The notes under the pieces were generated by a model that did not search any database, was not told the origin of the DNA, and saw only the letters and a list, made by a program, of their open reading frames with translations. Below are positions 39,076-52,308 of a stretch of 64,000 bases of DNA, piece by piece (the first letter of the stretch is position 1; each line of letters starts with the position of its first letter). The DNA comes from Hyaloscypha bicolor E (Eukaryota > Ascomycota > Leotiomycetes > Helotiales > Hyaloscyphaceae), in the NCBI RefSeq assembly GCF_002865645.1, contig NW_020194684.1, positions 3,105,030 through 3,169,029 of the forward strand. The letters run 5' to 3'. The position numbers and the translations under genes were made by a program.

Positions 39076-39248
39076 TATTATAGTATATATTATGTATGCG
39101 GCTAGTTATATAATATATACTATACTCTCATATAATAGAATAGCTAATAAGGCTTCTAACCTTATTATTATATCTTTTGGTCTATTTACTTATATAGTAA
39201 AGCTATTTTCCCTATATATGCATCTATTAGTTTAAGCGACTCGTAATA
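39076..39248 (+). repeat. 5' LTR of the TRIM (173 bp)
   Basis: Same length as the 3' copy; differences are C/T and G/A in both directions. Confidence 0.92.
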
Positions 39249-39496
39249 GAATAATAAGGTTCCCAGTTTTTATATATCTGAGATTAAGTAATATACTATT
39301 ACTTAGTAAGGCCATATAGCTGAAACCAATTAGTGCTCTGAGATTATGTTATTAGCTAGGAATAGACTTCCCTTAGCTAGATATATAATAAGGGTATTTA
39401 GTTAGTAAGTCGACTCTAAGTCCAAGTAAGGTTATAGTTAATTATATAAGTACTAAAGAGCTCTCCTAAAAGTAAAGCGCCTAAGCCCATATCTAG

Positions 39497-39533
39497 AGGC
39501 TCAGGGACGAGCCTAGCTAGAAGGAGAGAGTAA
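39497..39533 (+). promoter_or_regulatory. Hairpin plus polypurine tract of the TRIM
   Basis: AGGCTC-AGGGAC-GAGCCT forms a perfect 6-bp stem with a 6-nt loop at 39,497-39,514, then 19 nt containing GAAGGAGAGAG up to the LTR. The polypurine tract would prime plus-strand DNA synthesis. Confidence 0.75.
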
Positions 39534-39706
39534 TATTATAGTATATATTACGTATACGGCTAGTTATATAATACGTATTATACTTTTATATAATAGAATA
39601 GCTAATAAGGCTTCTAATCTTATTATTATATCTTTTGGTCTATTTGCTTATATAGTAAAGCTATTTTCCCTATATATATATCTATTAGTCTAAGCGACTT
39701 GTAATA
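39534..39706 (+). repeat. 3' LTR of the TRIM (173 bp)
   Basis: Starts TATTATAG directly after the polypurine tract; ends GTAATA followed by the duplicated GTAAT. Confidence 0.92.
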
Positions 39707-40120
39707 GTAATTTTATTAATAGGTTATTAAAAAGACTAGACTTTATAATAAATATAAATAAAAACGTTTTATTATTTATATTTTATAATAAGTTATAAAA
39801 TATAGAATAGAAAGCCCTATAAATAATAGTAATAGAATATTATACTATTTCTATAATATTATAATATAAGGTTTAGAAAAGAAAAAATAAATATTTCTTA
39901 ATTAGTAAAATATTAAGGAATTCCGAAAAGGAAATCTATTTTAGTAATAGAATAGTACTAGAAATACTATTATTTAAGTTTATTATTAGTATAGCTAGTT
40001 ATAAATAATATATATTATAGATTCTAATTATATAAGTAATTAGATCCGAAATAATATATAAGGAAAATAGAAAAATATTACTTGAATTATTATTATAATA
40101 TTAAAAGCTTAATTTATTAG

Positions 40121-40378
40121 TATTATAATTCCCAGATATCTTACTAGATACCAGATACTTTCTAGATATATATAATATAGCCGCCTTACTAGGGAAGTAT
40201 ATTTAGAATATACTAGAGATATTTAGAAAGCTAAGCCTCTTTAGGACTAGTATACTATTAGATATATATATTTCCTTATAGCCTCCTATACTCTAGTTTT
40301 CTCTTTCTTAGCTTTAAATTATCTTTATAAAAGACCTTCTATTTTGCTTTTCAAGCCCTAAATACTATATTTATAATA
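40121..40378 (+). repeat. 5' LTR of D (258 bp), strongly RIP-mutated
   Basis: Starts TATTATAATTCCCAG, ends TTTATAATA. Compared with the 3' LTR, it carries nearly all the C-to-T and G-to-A changes. Confidence 0.9.
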
Positions 40379-40449
40379 GTATTTAAAGCTTTCTTCTTTT
40401 AATCCTATAAAGAATTTTAAATAAACTAATTTAGAACTATTAGGAATAT

Positions 40450-42230
40450 AGGTATTACTAAGATAATAGAACTTCAGAAATACAAGTAATAGATTCTAGA
40501 ATAATAAAAGCAAAAAGCTTTAAAATCCTTAGAGAAATCAGGTATTTATATCTTTATAAATATATACTAGTAGTATATTAGAAACTCTTTCCCGAAAACC
40601 CGAAAATTAAAGAATCTCGAATAAAGGCTACTTTTTAATTAAGTTCTAGAATAATAGGCACTTATAGGCTAGTAACCTGACTACTATCCTCAAGCCCTAT
40701 CCTATAATCTTATAGGCCCTATATATATACTAGTAATAAGACTACTAGAAAGAATATAATAGAGGAAAAGTATAATAGGTTAATTTCCTAGAATATTATA
40801 TAACCAGAAATTATATTAACTTCTACTAAGGCTTCTGGTAAAGCTCCTACTAGTTCAGGTTATCTTATTAGTAGCCCTTCCTGAACTAAACATCCCATTA
40901 GTATTTCTAGAGAATTTATAAATAAGTTTATAGAAATAGAACTCTTTGCTTTTATTATAAAGCTTCTAGAAACCAAAGACTATATTATTACTAGAAAGTT
41001 ATATAAATAAACTAAGAAACCCGATATTTTACTTTCAGATATTAATATTATTATAAAGAACTACCGGGAAAATATCTAAAGAGCTATTTTATATAAGAAT
41101 ACCTATAATTATAATAAAGCTATTCTTAAGAATACTAAGCTCTATAATACTAAGCTTAAGAATAATATTAAATATTATATAGCTATAGTAAATCGGCTTA
41201 TAATAGCTCTAATTACTTTATTCCAGCTATTTCGGCTATTCTAAACCTTTCTTAAAAGAATTCCGAACTATTTCCCGCTTATTCCCGTTTAGGATTTCCT
41301 ATATTTTATACTTTCTTTAGAAATACTAGAATTACTAAGCTTCTAGATCTAACTCTCTTTACTAAAGATTATATTATCTTTAATAACTAACTAGTTTAGA
41401 TTAAGAATAAGCTATAAGAAAATACTAATTTATATCTTTTAAAGAATCTTAAGATTATCTATATTTCTAATAAACTTACTAGTAATACTCTTATTCTAAC
41501 TAATTCTTATATAAATAAAGATAGTCCGAATTAGTACTATTAGTTCTCAGAGTTCCATTCCTACCTAAAAAAGCTATATTTTAATCCTAATAAGATATAG
41601 AATACTTACTATAACTTTAATAAGCTTTAAATATACTTTAGTTAAGTATTTTAGGAGTTCTATACTTTCTTCTTATAACTATTTATAGAAGGTAGTATTA
41701 GTCTTTAAAATATTAAATATAAACTAAATAAGAAGCTCTTACTAAAGCTTCAGAAATTAGTATATATATACTATAATAATTCTTTTATTAATACTACTCG
41801 CTTTACTTAGTACTATATTACTAATAATTAGTAGATTAAGGCTATATATAAGAAGACTAAGAAATATAAAAAGGTAAGAGCTATTTTAGCCAAGTTTATT
41901 TCTAGTATTATATTCTTATATATTTCTAAGAAAGAGTCTAAGAAGCCTATATTAATTACTTTTATTAAGTATATATCTCCTTATAAGTATAAGTAATATC
42001 TTATAAAGACCAAAAATCTCTCGATTATTAAATACTTTAATTATAACGAGTTCGGCTATTATACCAGATATTATTTGCTCTTATATAATAAGGAAACCAA
42101 AGTAGCTTTTTCTAGAATTAAGCCGGGCTTAATTCCTATTTCACTAGAATATACTATTCTAGTAAAGTATTTAGAAAATTTAAGCTCTAATTCTAATATA
42201 AAACCGGAAAACAAGTATTTCTAAAGAAAG
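40450..42230 (+). pseudogene. Element D gag relic with one zinc knuckle
   Basis: A CCHC knuckle at 42,033-42,074 reads Y-F-N-Y-N-E-F-G-Y-Y-T-R-Y-Y, in which all four zinc-binding positions (C, C, H, C) are now tyrosine, as expected from RIP. Upstream (about 40,900-41,900) a polar, Lys/Glu-rich and partly helical sequence fits Gag. Length before the knuckle, about 500 codons, is in the normal range for fungal chromovirus Gag. Confidence 0.8.
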
Positions 42231-42239
42231 TCTCTATTT

Positions 42240-45200
42240 TAGGGACTTATAATATGAATTTAGTAAAAATTAACTTGATTTGTCTAATAAGAAGAAATAC
42301 TTTTATAATACCCTATATTATTAGTATAAATAAATTAGGAATTAAGTTTTCTTCTCTTATTAATACTAAAGCTAATAGTTATACTTTTATTAATATAAAG
42401 CTTATTTAGCTTATAAAATAATTCTTAGAAATAGAATTATAACTCTTTCTCTTATCCTATATTATATGTGGTTTTAATAAAAAGCTAGCTAAATTTACTA
42501 AAAAATATATAGAAGTCTTATTTCTAATTAATAAATAAAGTATTAATATACCTATAATTATCCTAAATCTTAGAGATTATAATATTATTCTTAGTAGAAA
42601 ATAGATAGTATATATTAATATTCTAGTTAATTATAGAAGATATAGGCTTATATAACTAAAGAATAAACCTAAATTTATATAATTCGGTTATATTATTAGT
42701 ATTTCTTAATAATAACTAGAGAAGTAACCTAATAAGAAGTATTAAAAAACGCTAATTAATGAGATTTTATTATAAGCTATTCCTGGAAACTTTCTATTTT
42801 CAAGTAGTTTTCCTCTTTTTAGACTAATTAAAGGAAATTATATAAGATTATAAAAAAGAAGTTTTTATAGCCTAATTAAAATATAATACGTAAGTAAAAG
42901 CCAAAGAAATAAGAAGAGATCCTTAATAAAGAGCAAATATTAGACCTAGCTATTTTTACTTTTATAGTATTTAATTATATAGCTAAAAGAAAAAATAATA
43001 TTATTAGTTAAATCTCTATTTATAAGATTAATAAAAAGCTTAAAGCTCGAAAAAAAAGAAGCTATTTCTAGCCCAGAGAATTAATAACCGGAAGAAATAG
43101 AACTTTAATAGCTATAAAGAATATTATTTCTGGAACTTAAGAAATATACCTCTATTTTCTCTAAAAAGAAATCTAATATTCTTTCTTCCTATAAATTATA
43201 TAATTATAAGATTTAGATTAAAGGCCTAAAGAAAACTAAGAATATTAGATATTAATTCCTCTAGTAATAATCTACTTAAGAGCTTCTAGAAATCAAGTAT
43301 TTCTTGGAAAATAATCTGGCTAAGGGCTTTATTAAAGCTAGTTAAGCTCTCTTTGCTTTACTAGTTCTTTTTATAAAGAAAGCAAATAGAGAATTATCCA
43401 GAAAGATTAATATCTCTTTTTACTTATTAATAAAACTTTAAGTTAATTATCTAAAGCTAAGATCTATACTAAATTAGATATTTACTAAGCTTTCTATTAT
43501 ATAATTATAAATCCGGACTCTTAGGAGCTAATAATATTCCGTATTTATTATAAAGTATATAAATATAATATCTTCTAGAAAGGCCTTATAAATAGCCCGG
43601 CTATATATTAATACTATATAAATAATATATTCTTTAAATATCTAAATAACTTTTATATAATATATCTTAATAATATTCTTATTTATTTAGAAGATTTAGT
43701 AAAGAATAAATAATATATATGAAAAGTACTAGACTATTTATATCTTACTAGCCTTTAAGTAAATATTAAGAAATCGGAATTTAAAGTTATATATATAAAG
43801 TATTTAGGCTTTATTATTTCTATATCTAGTATTAAAATAGATCCTAATAAAGTTAAAGTAATATATAACTAATAATTCCTAAAGATAATTAAGGACATAT
43901 AGTTCTTTCTTAGCTTCTATAACTTTTATAAATACTTTATTAGAAAGTATAGACGGATTACTAGATCTCTTATCTTATTTATAAAAAAGAATATTTCCTT
44001 TAAATAATCCGAGTAATATTAAAAGGCTTTTATCTATTTAAAAAAAGCTATAATTTCTATTCTAGTTCTATAATACTATAATTCAGATCTGCTTATAATA
44101 ATAGAAATAAATATATTTAAAGAAGTAGTTACTAGCCTATTCTCTTAATAAGACCTAGAAATAGGCCTTTGGTATCCTATAGCCTATTTTTCTAAAACCA
44201 TACTTCTAGTAAAGCTTAATTATAATATATATAATAAGGAAATACTTATTATAATACAAGTACTAGAGAAATGAAAAGCTAAGCTAAAGAGCCTTTAGGA
44301 TACTTTCTTTAAAGTCTATTCTAATTACTATATCTTAGAGTACTTTATAACTATAAAGAAGCTTTTTTCTTAATAAGCTAGATAGGCTAAGCTCTTATTC
44401 TATTATTACTTTAAGCTTATATATTATTCTAGAAAATCGAATAAGTAAGTAAATACTTTACTATAAAAATAAGATAAAGTAAATACTTAGGGCCAGATTA
44501 AGGAAAAGCTATAAACTCAAGTACTTCTTTCCAAAAATAAAATTAATTCGGAGATTATTTATAACTTATAGCTTATAGTTATACTTTATAAAGTCGGCTT
44601 ACTTAATCCGGAATTTGGCCCTAAAAACCAAGTATATACTAAAGATTTTCCGGAGAAGAATACTTTTATTAGAGATATAATTTCCCTAGAAAAAGATATT
44701 ATATTAGAAGCTTTACTAGTAGACTTTACTATAGTAGCTCCTATAGAAATACTATTAGAAGCTCCTGCTAAGTATAGTAGTTTATAACTTATAAATAAGA
44801 TCCTATAGGATAATTATATTATACCGGATCTAGAGAAGCTATATATAATAGCCTAAGCCAAAAGTAATATTTGAATATTATAAGACGGCTTCCTTTTATA
44901 TTATAAGAGATTCTATATTACGGAGAATGAAATAATTCCCGGACTATTTTTATAGATTACCCTAATTTATAAAGTATATAATAAATTCCTTTCTAGATAT
45001 TCTGGATATATAAAGCTCTATTAGCTATTAAAGAAATAATATTACTAGCTATTTATAGGTAAGGATATTAATTAATACTATAATAATTACTATATTTATA
45101 AGAGATTATATATATCTAGAAATAAGAAGCCTGGTTTACTTTATTCTTTTCTAGTTCCTAATTACCCCTAGTAATATATTACTATAGATTTTAAGAGTTA

Positions 45201-46176
45201 TTTAGAAAGTAAATCGGGCTATAATATAATTACTATATTTATAGATTACTTATTTAAGTATCTAATTATAATTCCCGTATAAGATATAATTATAGCCAAA
45301 TAGCTAGTATTTCTGTTTTTATTTTATATAATATATTAAGTAGGTATTTTAGAAATAATTATATTAGATTAGGGACTCTAATTTATATTTAATTTTTGGA
45401 GCGAATTCTATATAAGAATTAGTATAAAGCTCAAGCTCTTTATAGCTAATTACTCCTAAATAGATAGATAAACGAAGATTATTAATTAGTACTTTAATTA
45501 GAGATTATACTCATATATTAACTATTATTAGAATAACTAGAATAAATAGATTACTATAATTAATTATTAATAAGCCTTTCTTTAGTACGAAACTATTAGC
45601 TAGTTTTTATTTATAACTAAAAAAGGCTATAAACCTCGTATTTTATTAGATTAGAACTCTTCTATTAAAGCTAACTTATCTAAAGAGAAGCTAAATAGAA
45701 ATAAAGCTAAAATATTAGTAAATTAATTATATGAATTATAGTAATTTATTCAAGGCTATATAAAGCAAGTATAGGAATAATATATAATATAAGCTAATAA
45801 ATACCGCTATTAGATTAATTTTAAAGTCGGAAATAAAATATAAGTTACTATAAAGTACTAGAAATCCAATTATCCGAGCCAGAAGCTAGGGAACTAAATA
45901 GAAGGCCTGTTTGAGATTTTAGAATAGTATAGCTACTTGTTTCTCCTAAAACTACCGGAAACTATAAAGATATATCTAGTTTTTTATATAGAAAAGCTAT
46001 AAAAAGACCTCTAGAATTCTTTACTAGATTAAGCAAATCCGGAACCGCTCCTATTAATACTAGAAGATAGTAAATAAAAGTATGGCATTAAGCGGGTTAT
46101 TATAGTTAAGCTAGTAAGAAATAAGCTAAAGTATAGAATTTATTAGGTTAGTTAGGATAAGAATCTAGTATAGTAT
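42240..46176 (+). pseudogene. Element D pro-pol relic
   Basis: Protease about 42,330-42,640. The reverse transcriptase active site at 43,663-43,674 reads Y-L-N-N for Y-L-D-D and is followed near 43,900 by F-L-S-F-Y-N-F-Y. RNase H is around 44,060-44,460, integrase around 45,130-45,610, and the chromodomain around 46,030-46,170, where element C interrupts it (remainder from 52,314). D is related to A/B/C but distinct: protein-level similarity is clear, nucleotide similarity is patchy. Confidence 0.85.
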
Positions 46177-46181
46177 CTAGC

Positions 46182-46441
46182 TATTACGAGTATAAGATCT
46201 AGGGCCTAGAAGGCATAATTAGACTGTCTCTATTTCGACGATTTAAAGCTAAAGAGAGAAGAGGATCCCGAAGGAGCCTCGGATCTAAATAATCGTAAGC
46301 TATATACGGGCCTACGTACTAGCTTAAGCTCGGGGTTATGTATAATAATCAGGTAACTATAGATGCCTTATTCAGATACTAGATGCCTCTCTAGCTCTAG
46401 TCTAACCCCTACTAGTACTATATATCATAATAACCGTAATA
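46182..46441 (-). repeat. 3' LTR of C (260 bp)
   Basis: Minus-strand 3' copy, bordered by the purine run GAGAGAGGGAG on the element side. Confidence 0.95.
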
Positions 46442-46478
46442 TTACTCCCTCTCTCGAAATAAGCTTATCCCCGAGCTT
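46442..46478 (-). promoter_or_regulatory. Hairpin and polypurine tract of C
   Basis: Minus strand AAGCTC-GGGGAT-AAGCTT (46,461-46,478), 19 nt from the LTR. The second arm was presumably GAGCTT before G-to-A change. Confidence 0.75.
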
Positions 46479-46509
46479 CGAAAGTTCCTATTGAATTTCC
46501 AAGTCGCAG

Positions 46510-46545
46510 GTTATATATTAAAGGCCAGAGCCTTTTATATATGAC
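46510..46545. repeat. 36-bp palindrome, copy 8 (element C)
   Basis: On the minus strand GTCATATATAAAAGGCT...GGCCTTTAATATATAAC; same location relative to the hairpin as in A and B. Confidence 0.85.
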
Positions 46546-46669
46546 TTTAAAGGATTTCTGTCCGTATTATATAGTTCTAGTAATATATTATTCTTAGTAT
46601 AGTCTAACTAATAGGGGAGATTCTGGAGCGGTCCTGGCTATTTGGGGTTCTTATTATAGAAGCTCTAAA

Positions 46670-49600
46670 AAGCTAGGGTACTATTACTTAATAAGGAAGC
46701 AGGATACTATTCCGGATCTGGGTCCTATCCTTTCTACTAGACTCGGTACTTTAGCTTCCTATAAAGCAGTTTTACCGCTTATACCTCTTGAATTTCATAC
46801 TCCGTTTCCCCGTCTTATAGTTCTAATAGTAGAGGCTCCGGATTTGCTTATCCGGAAAGGGGATTATCTAGGTCTTTATATAGCTTCTCTATATAGAATA
46901 CCGGATATATTCTTATTAATTCCGGAAGCTTGAGCCTAAAGGAATATCCTACTTATTTCAGGATTTCATATAATCCTTCTATTTAGTAAGCTAGCTTGTA
47001 GCTCGGATAATTATTCTTCTAGTACTTAGTAATAATTCATATCTTATCTCCTATTCCGAAGTCTACTAGTTAGTAATATTTATTAGCTTAAGTAGTATAA
47101 TATTCTTATACTTATATTATATTCTCCTATATCTTTTACTATAATTTATAGAGCTATATTACCAGGGCCTTTACTTTTTATCTATTTAGCTTTTCCTTTG
47201 GAATACCCGATTATATTTAGGTTTTCTAGTTAAATAATATTTGTAGTTTATAGCCCTTCTCTATAAGAAACGGGAATTAGCCTATAGTCTTATAGACTAG
47301 AGCTGCCTACTAGTAGTCGATTATTACTACCTATTTATTCTAATTATCCTAGTAGTAATTTATATAGGGATATAGCTATTAGTTAAAATACTAGTTAATA
47401 ATCTCTATCTAGCTATTAGTTTGGGGATAGTTAGTAATTAATAACTTGAGCTTTATACTAATATATTTATAGAACTCGCTTTAGAAATCTAATACAAACT
47501 AGGGGCCTTAATTAAATACTATAGTTTCCGGGATACTAACTTGGTAAACTATATAAGTAAGAAATAGGGGTACTAACTCTTTAGCTATTACTATATCTCG
47601 GACAGGAATTATAATAGGGTACTTGCCCAGGCAGTTAATAAAGATTACTACTATATTATATTTGTTCTTACTCTCTGGGCACTTCTTGAAATCTACTAAT
47701 ATATACTACTAGGGGCAGTCAGGAACTAGTAACGGATATAAGAGTCCTGGCTTTTTATTTCTGGGGATATAGGATTATTAGTAAGTATAATAGTTATTTC
47801 TATACTAATTAATATCTATATCTTGGCCTGGCTAGTAATAGCAGATCTAAAGAAGCTATTAAAGCTTGGCTTATTCTAGGTATCTTATTAGGGACTATAT
47901 ATATATTTCCTAAATAAGGGCAGTATATAAGAATATCTCGGGTATTATTATACTATTAGGTATAAATAGTTTACTATATTATAAGAGAAGGCCGTCTTAT
48001 AATATTTAAGTGCCTTCCTTTTCGTTTCTTGCCTTATCCCATAGCTTTTCTAGCTCCGGTAACTCTCGGTTCTTACTTAATAGCTTATTTACTAGCTAAA
48101 TACTATTATACTGGGTTTCTTCCTAAGCCGGGCTTATAAAGGCCTTAATTAGGGCTAACTAGAGATTCTATATAATATTATTATTAATCTTTTATTATAG
48201 GAGGAGAATTTGGGTTCGGTAGGCTATTATTACCTTATTCTGGATAATTATATTCTTATATTTCCTATTTAGGATATTTGCTCGTTTATTTAACTTGCCT
48301 ACCTAATATATAAGCTTAAAATAGTAGTAGGAAAGATATTCTGCCTAGTAAGCTTGTCTTACTAAGAGCTTCTTTATAGTTATAAAGTACTTGAGGGCTC
48401 GGTAGTCTGAGTAAATTATAAAGGGTACTTCCTATAGGCCTTCTAGCTCCGCTTACTATTTAATTAAAGAGAGAATAATAGTAAATATCTCTTTATTATA
48501 GATATTATAGTTTAGTTCTACTAACTATATAGTCTTGGAAAAGAATACTACCGGGTACTAGAGTCCTATCTAGGGGTTTTACTATAAGAGAATACCGGCT
48601 ATAACTCTATTTAATATATTTATCTTAATTATAGTAAGGAGATTCGGATTATAGTAATATAGAATTAGTACCGAGAGTATAGCTTACTTTAGCTTAGTAA
48701 AACCTTCTTAATACTAATTTATTTATTTAAACGGAACTCCCTTATATATTAGAGCTATTAGGGGCTTTATTATATAGCTATATTCCGTAATAAAATACTA
48801 ATAAAAGTTATAAAAACCCAGAAAGCCTTATATTTCTTTAATTATCTTTAGTAATTACTAGTTCTTAATAACTACTATCTTATCTAAGTCTATTTTAATA
48901 CCTCTAGTAAAGATAATAAAGCCTAGGTACTTTATATAAGTAACCTTAAACTCTAATTTCTTAATATTTACTTAGAGGCCGGTATCCCGTAATTACTAAA
49001 AGACCTTTTATATATAGTCTTTATACTTTAGGGAATTATCCGAATAAATTAGGATATTATCTAAGTAAGTTATATAAAAGATATTAAGGTAATTAAAAAG
49101 AATATTATTTATATATCTCTAATATATAATAGGGCTATTAGTTAGGCCTTTCCAAAGGACCTTATACTTATAGGCCCTATATCTCATATAGAATATTATA
49201 AGTTCTTCTAATTCTGGGTTTATTTGGATCTAATAGAATACTTACCAAATATCTAGCTTTATATAGACCTTGGCTTAAGCTAGCTATATAAGGATCTTGT
49301 AAATAAGAAAAAGAGAATAATAGTTCTTCTATATTAAGTTATTTAGCTTATAATAGTTAATATAGAATCAGAGAGCTCTATTAGCCTTTTTTATAAAGAG
49401 AATCGGGGATATAAAAGAGAACTAGCTTGGCTTAATAAAGCCCTATTAGAGGTTCTTTTTAAGAAAGCACTTGACTTCCTATAGCTTATAGGTTAACTAT
49501 TAATAGAGCAGGGAATATTCTAGGCTCTCTGGGCCTTTGGAATTATTAATCTAAATCTTGTAGTTATATAACTAATATAGGAATAAGACATTTAATATTT

Positions 49601-50300
49601 CCTTTAAAAAGATATTTATAAAATCCTTAAACTCCTCTAGTAAGACTTTTACTAGCTATTATAGCTCTGTCTTTCCTAGCTATTACTTGCCCGAGACAAA
49701 CTTATTCTCTTACTATAATTCTAGCTCTTTATTAATCTCGAAAAATAATATTATAAAGAAAAGGTTCTTTTTCTTTTATAGATTTATCTAGAAAGCGGCT
49801 AGCGAGATACCTATAATATTAATTAAGGGCCTTGACTAGATCTTATAGCTTTCCTTTAGATAGTATAGTTTTAATATTCCTATCTCTAGTTTAGGAAAAA
49901 CTTCTATATTCCCTAAGGCTATTTATATTTCTCTATAATATTAAGCTTAATTCTTTTACTATATATGGCTTTCTGAGCCCGGCTTAGGAAGAGAATAAGA
50001 GGGTTTCCTTTTTATAAGCTAAGATCTCTAGGACTTATTTATAGCTATAGCTTTATTTCTTCTATTTATATTTTCTTAATACTAATTACTTTTCCCAGGT
50101 TCCAAGTTCTTATATATAATAGTTAGAACCTTATTCTAATTCTTTTTTCTAGGCTAATTATCTAGCTAGATTAATTTTCTATTCTTATAATTAATTAGGA
50201 TACTAATACTTATAAACTATTATTATTCTAAAATTATATTATACTTATCTAGCCCTATAACTAGTATAGGTACTAGGACCCTCTGTCTATTAATTAAGAG
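46670..50300 (-). pseudogene. Element C pol relic with chromodomain
   Basis: Chromodomain at about 46,680-46,850: E-Y-E-I-Q-E-V, K-L-L-Y-R-K-L-K-Y, D-P-D-P-E-x-Y-P-A-S-L-L. The reverse transcriptase active site at complement 49,056-49,067 reads Y-L-D-N, with N-I-L-I-Y-S-D-N-S around it. Integrase spans about 47,280-47,800 on the minus strand. Frames still break often, but fewer codons are damaged than in A. Confidence 0.88.
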
Positions 50301-50649
50301 TATAAGCTTAATATAGTAAGTAATAGATATAGCCTATTTATTATTAAATCCCCTTATATTATAGGGTAATACTAATTAAATAAGCTTAATATCTAGAAAT
50401 TATTTAATTATTCTTATAAACTTGGAATTAATAAAAGTATATTTATTTATTCTAGTATTAATAAGAGAAGAAGTCTTAATACCTAATTTATTATTACTAA
50501 CTATATAAGGAAGTATAAATACTTTATCTCCTAATAGCTAGCTCAAATTAACTTCTACTATATCTATATAATATGGCCCTAAAAAGGAGACTTCTTTTAG
50601 AGGTCCTTATTTCCCTATTCTATATCCTTAGATAGCTTACTTATAGTAA

Positions 50650-52010
50650 GTACTACTAGCTTAGCTACTAAAACTTGCTTTATATATTCTGTCTTGGGCT
50701 CTAGATAGTTCCTAGATATATAACCAAATCTATTATAGTTATAGTACTTGAAATCTAAGGATCCGGGCTTCGGGATAATAGGCTTATCTATTACTAGAGT
50801 CTTGGAAGCGGGCTTTATATAAAGGATATTTCCTGGGCTTGGCTTATTTATATCTTTATTAGCTTTCTTAAATACCTATTCTTTCTTTTTATAATAAGCT
50901 CGGATCTACTAGTTATTTATAATATAATATTATATAAACTCTATAGTACAAATAGCCGGGTTATTATAATATATAGCTATGGCCTCTTAGAGCTTTCAGG
51001 TAAGCTTATTATTTAGGTTATTCTTAAGGTCCTATAGATTAATATTTCTGTCTGCTATATACCTCAGGAATAGAGTATAGAACTCCTAAAAGGTCTAATT
51101 CTTCTTTATAAATAGCTCCTTAAATACTTACCAAGTATTATACTTCTTATTCGGGTTACTATATAGCTTTTCTAGATAGGTATATAGTTTTCTAATAGTC
51201 TCGTATATATATTAACTATTCTAGTTTAGGTAAGAAGAGATTAGTATAAGAATATAATTACCTATATAGCCGGATATATAAATAATCTTAAGGTTCTTTA
51301 TCTAATAGGTATTAGAGTTACTATAAAGCTTATTCTTAATCTAAACTAACTAATTATTAAAGGTAATACTATCCTTAATTATATCTTCGAAAATAGGAGA
51401 GTTAGGGAGTTTAACTAAATATCTACTTTCTAGAGCAGGGGAACCGGTTATCCCGGTAGACTATATAATAAGCTTCTTAATAATGGCTTTATTCTTTTAT
51501 AGGACTTACTTGGTTTCTCTTAGCTAATTATAATAATTCTCGCTATAGATAAGAATATTATATATCTTTAGAATTAGCTCAATAATCTCTTTATATAAAG
51601 CCTCTGGGTTCCGAAGTAACTCTTGGAACTTTGCCTTTAATAAGGCAGGTCCCTTTTCTTTTTTTGCTTTCTGGAAAAGAATATCTCTTTTACTATAAAT
51701 ATTAATAGGATACTCGGACTTCTTAGAAGACTTAATAAGAGGCTCTGGTCTATCTTCTAGTAATATACTAGTAGTATCTCGTATTATAGCTTCTTCTAAC
51801 TTGCCTAGTTATTCCGGGACTTGCTTTCTTATAGATCTTTATTTAGTAGTAAGGTTACTAGCCTATCCGCTTGCCTGGCCGGTCTAGGGCTTTCTTGCCT
51901 AGTTATTCTAGGGCTTTCTTTTATTCTAATATTAGTTAACCAGTTCGGGAATAGCTATAGTATATTATATCTATACTTATTAAAAACTAATCGGGTAGAT
52001 ATTATTTAAA
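50650..52010 (-). pseudogene. Element C gag relic with zinc knuckle
   Basis: The CCHC knuckle at about 50,705-50,750 (minus) reads Y-Y-N-Y-N-R-F-G-Y-I-S-R-N-Y, with all four zinc ligands (C, C, H, C) now tyrosine. Upstream, around 50,880-51,620, lies a region rich in charged residues and tryptophan/glutamine stops, as in Gag. A plus-strand open frame at 51,821-52,009 is a shadow of this region. Confidence 0.78.
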
Positions 52011-52048
52011 TCCTCTATAGGATTAAGAAATAGGCAAGCTTTAAATTA

Positions 52049-52308
52049 TATTACGAGTATAAGATCTAGGGCCTAGAAGATATAGTTAGACTATCTCTAT
52101 TTCAATAATTCAAAGCTAAAGAGAGAAAAGAATCCCGAAGGAGCCTCGGATCTAAATAATTACAAGCTATATACAGGCCTATATACTAGCTTAAGCTCGG
52201 GATTACGTATAATAATCAGGTAACTACAGATGCCTCACTTAGATACCAGATGCCTCTCTAGCTCTAGTCTAACCCCTACTAGTACCGTATATCGTAATAA
52301 CCGTAATA
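52049..52308 (-). repeat. 5' LTR of C (260 bp)
   Basis: Same length as the 3' LTR; outer end followed by CTAGC. Confidence 0.95.

Larger units (their letters stand above)
39071..39711 (+). mobile_element. TRIM-like LTR element, 631 bp, with target duplication GTAAT
   Basis: Two direct repeats of 173 bp (39,076-39,248 and 39,534-39,706) flank a 285-bp non-coding core. GTAAT is duplicated outside (39,071-39,075 and 39,707-39,711). LTR ends TATTATAG...GTAATA are the RIP form of TGTTA...TAACA. Before the 3' LTR lies a hairpin (39,497-39,514) and a polypurine tract AGAAGGAGAGAG. There is no coding capacity, so it must have been moved by another element's proteins. Termini, hairpin and spacing match those of C and D. 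The two LTRs differ only by transitions. Confidence 0.92.

Noticed and set aside
40121..40378. First read as a MITE with an 8-bp duplication, together with 4133-4405 and 52,614-52,871
   Set aside because: The two copies at 40,121 and 52,614 bound one gag-pol with a polypurine tract and a 5-bp duplication, so they are LTRs and 4133-4405 is their solo form.
51821..52009. 62-codon plus-strand open frame
   Set aside because: It is antisense to the Gag end of element C and adjoins its 5' LTR; hydrophobic composition comes from the reverse frame.
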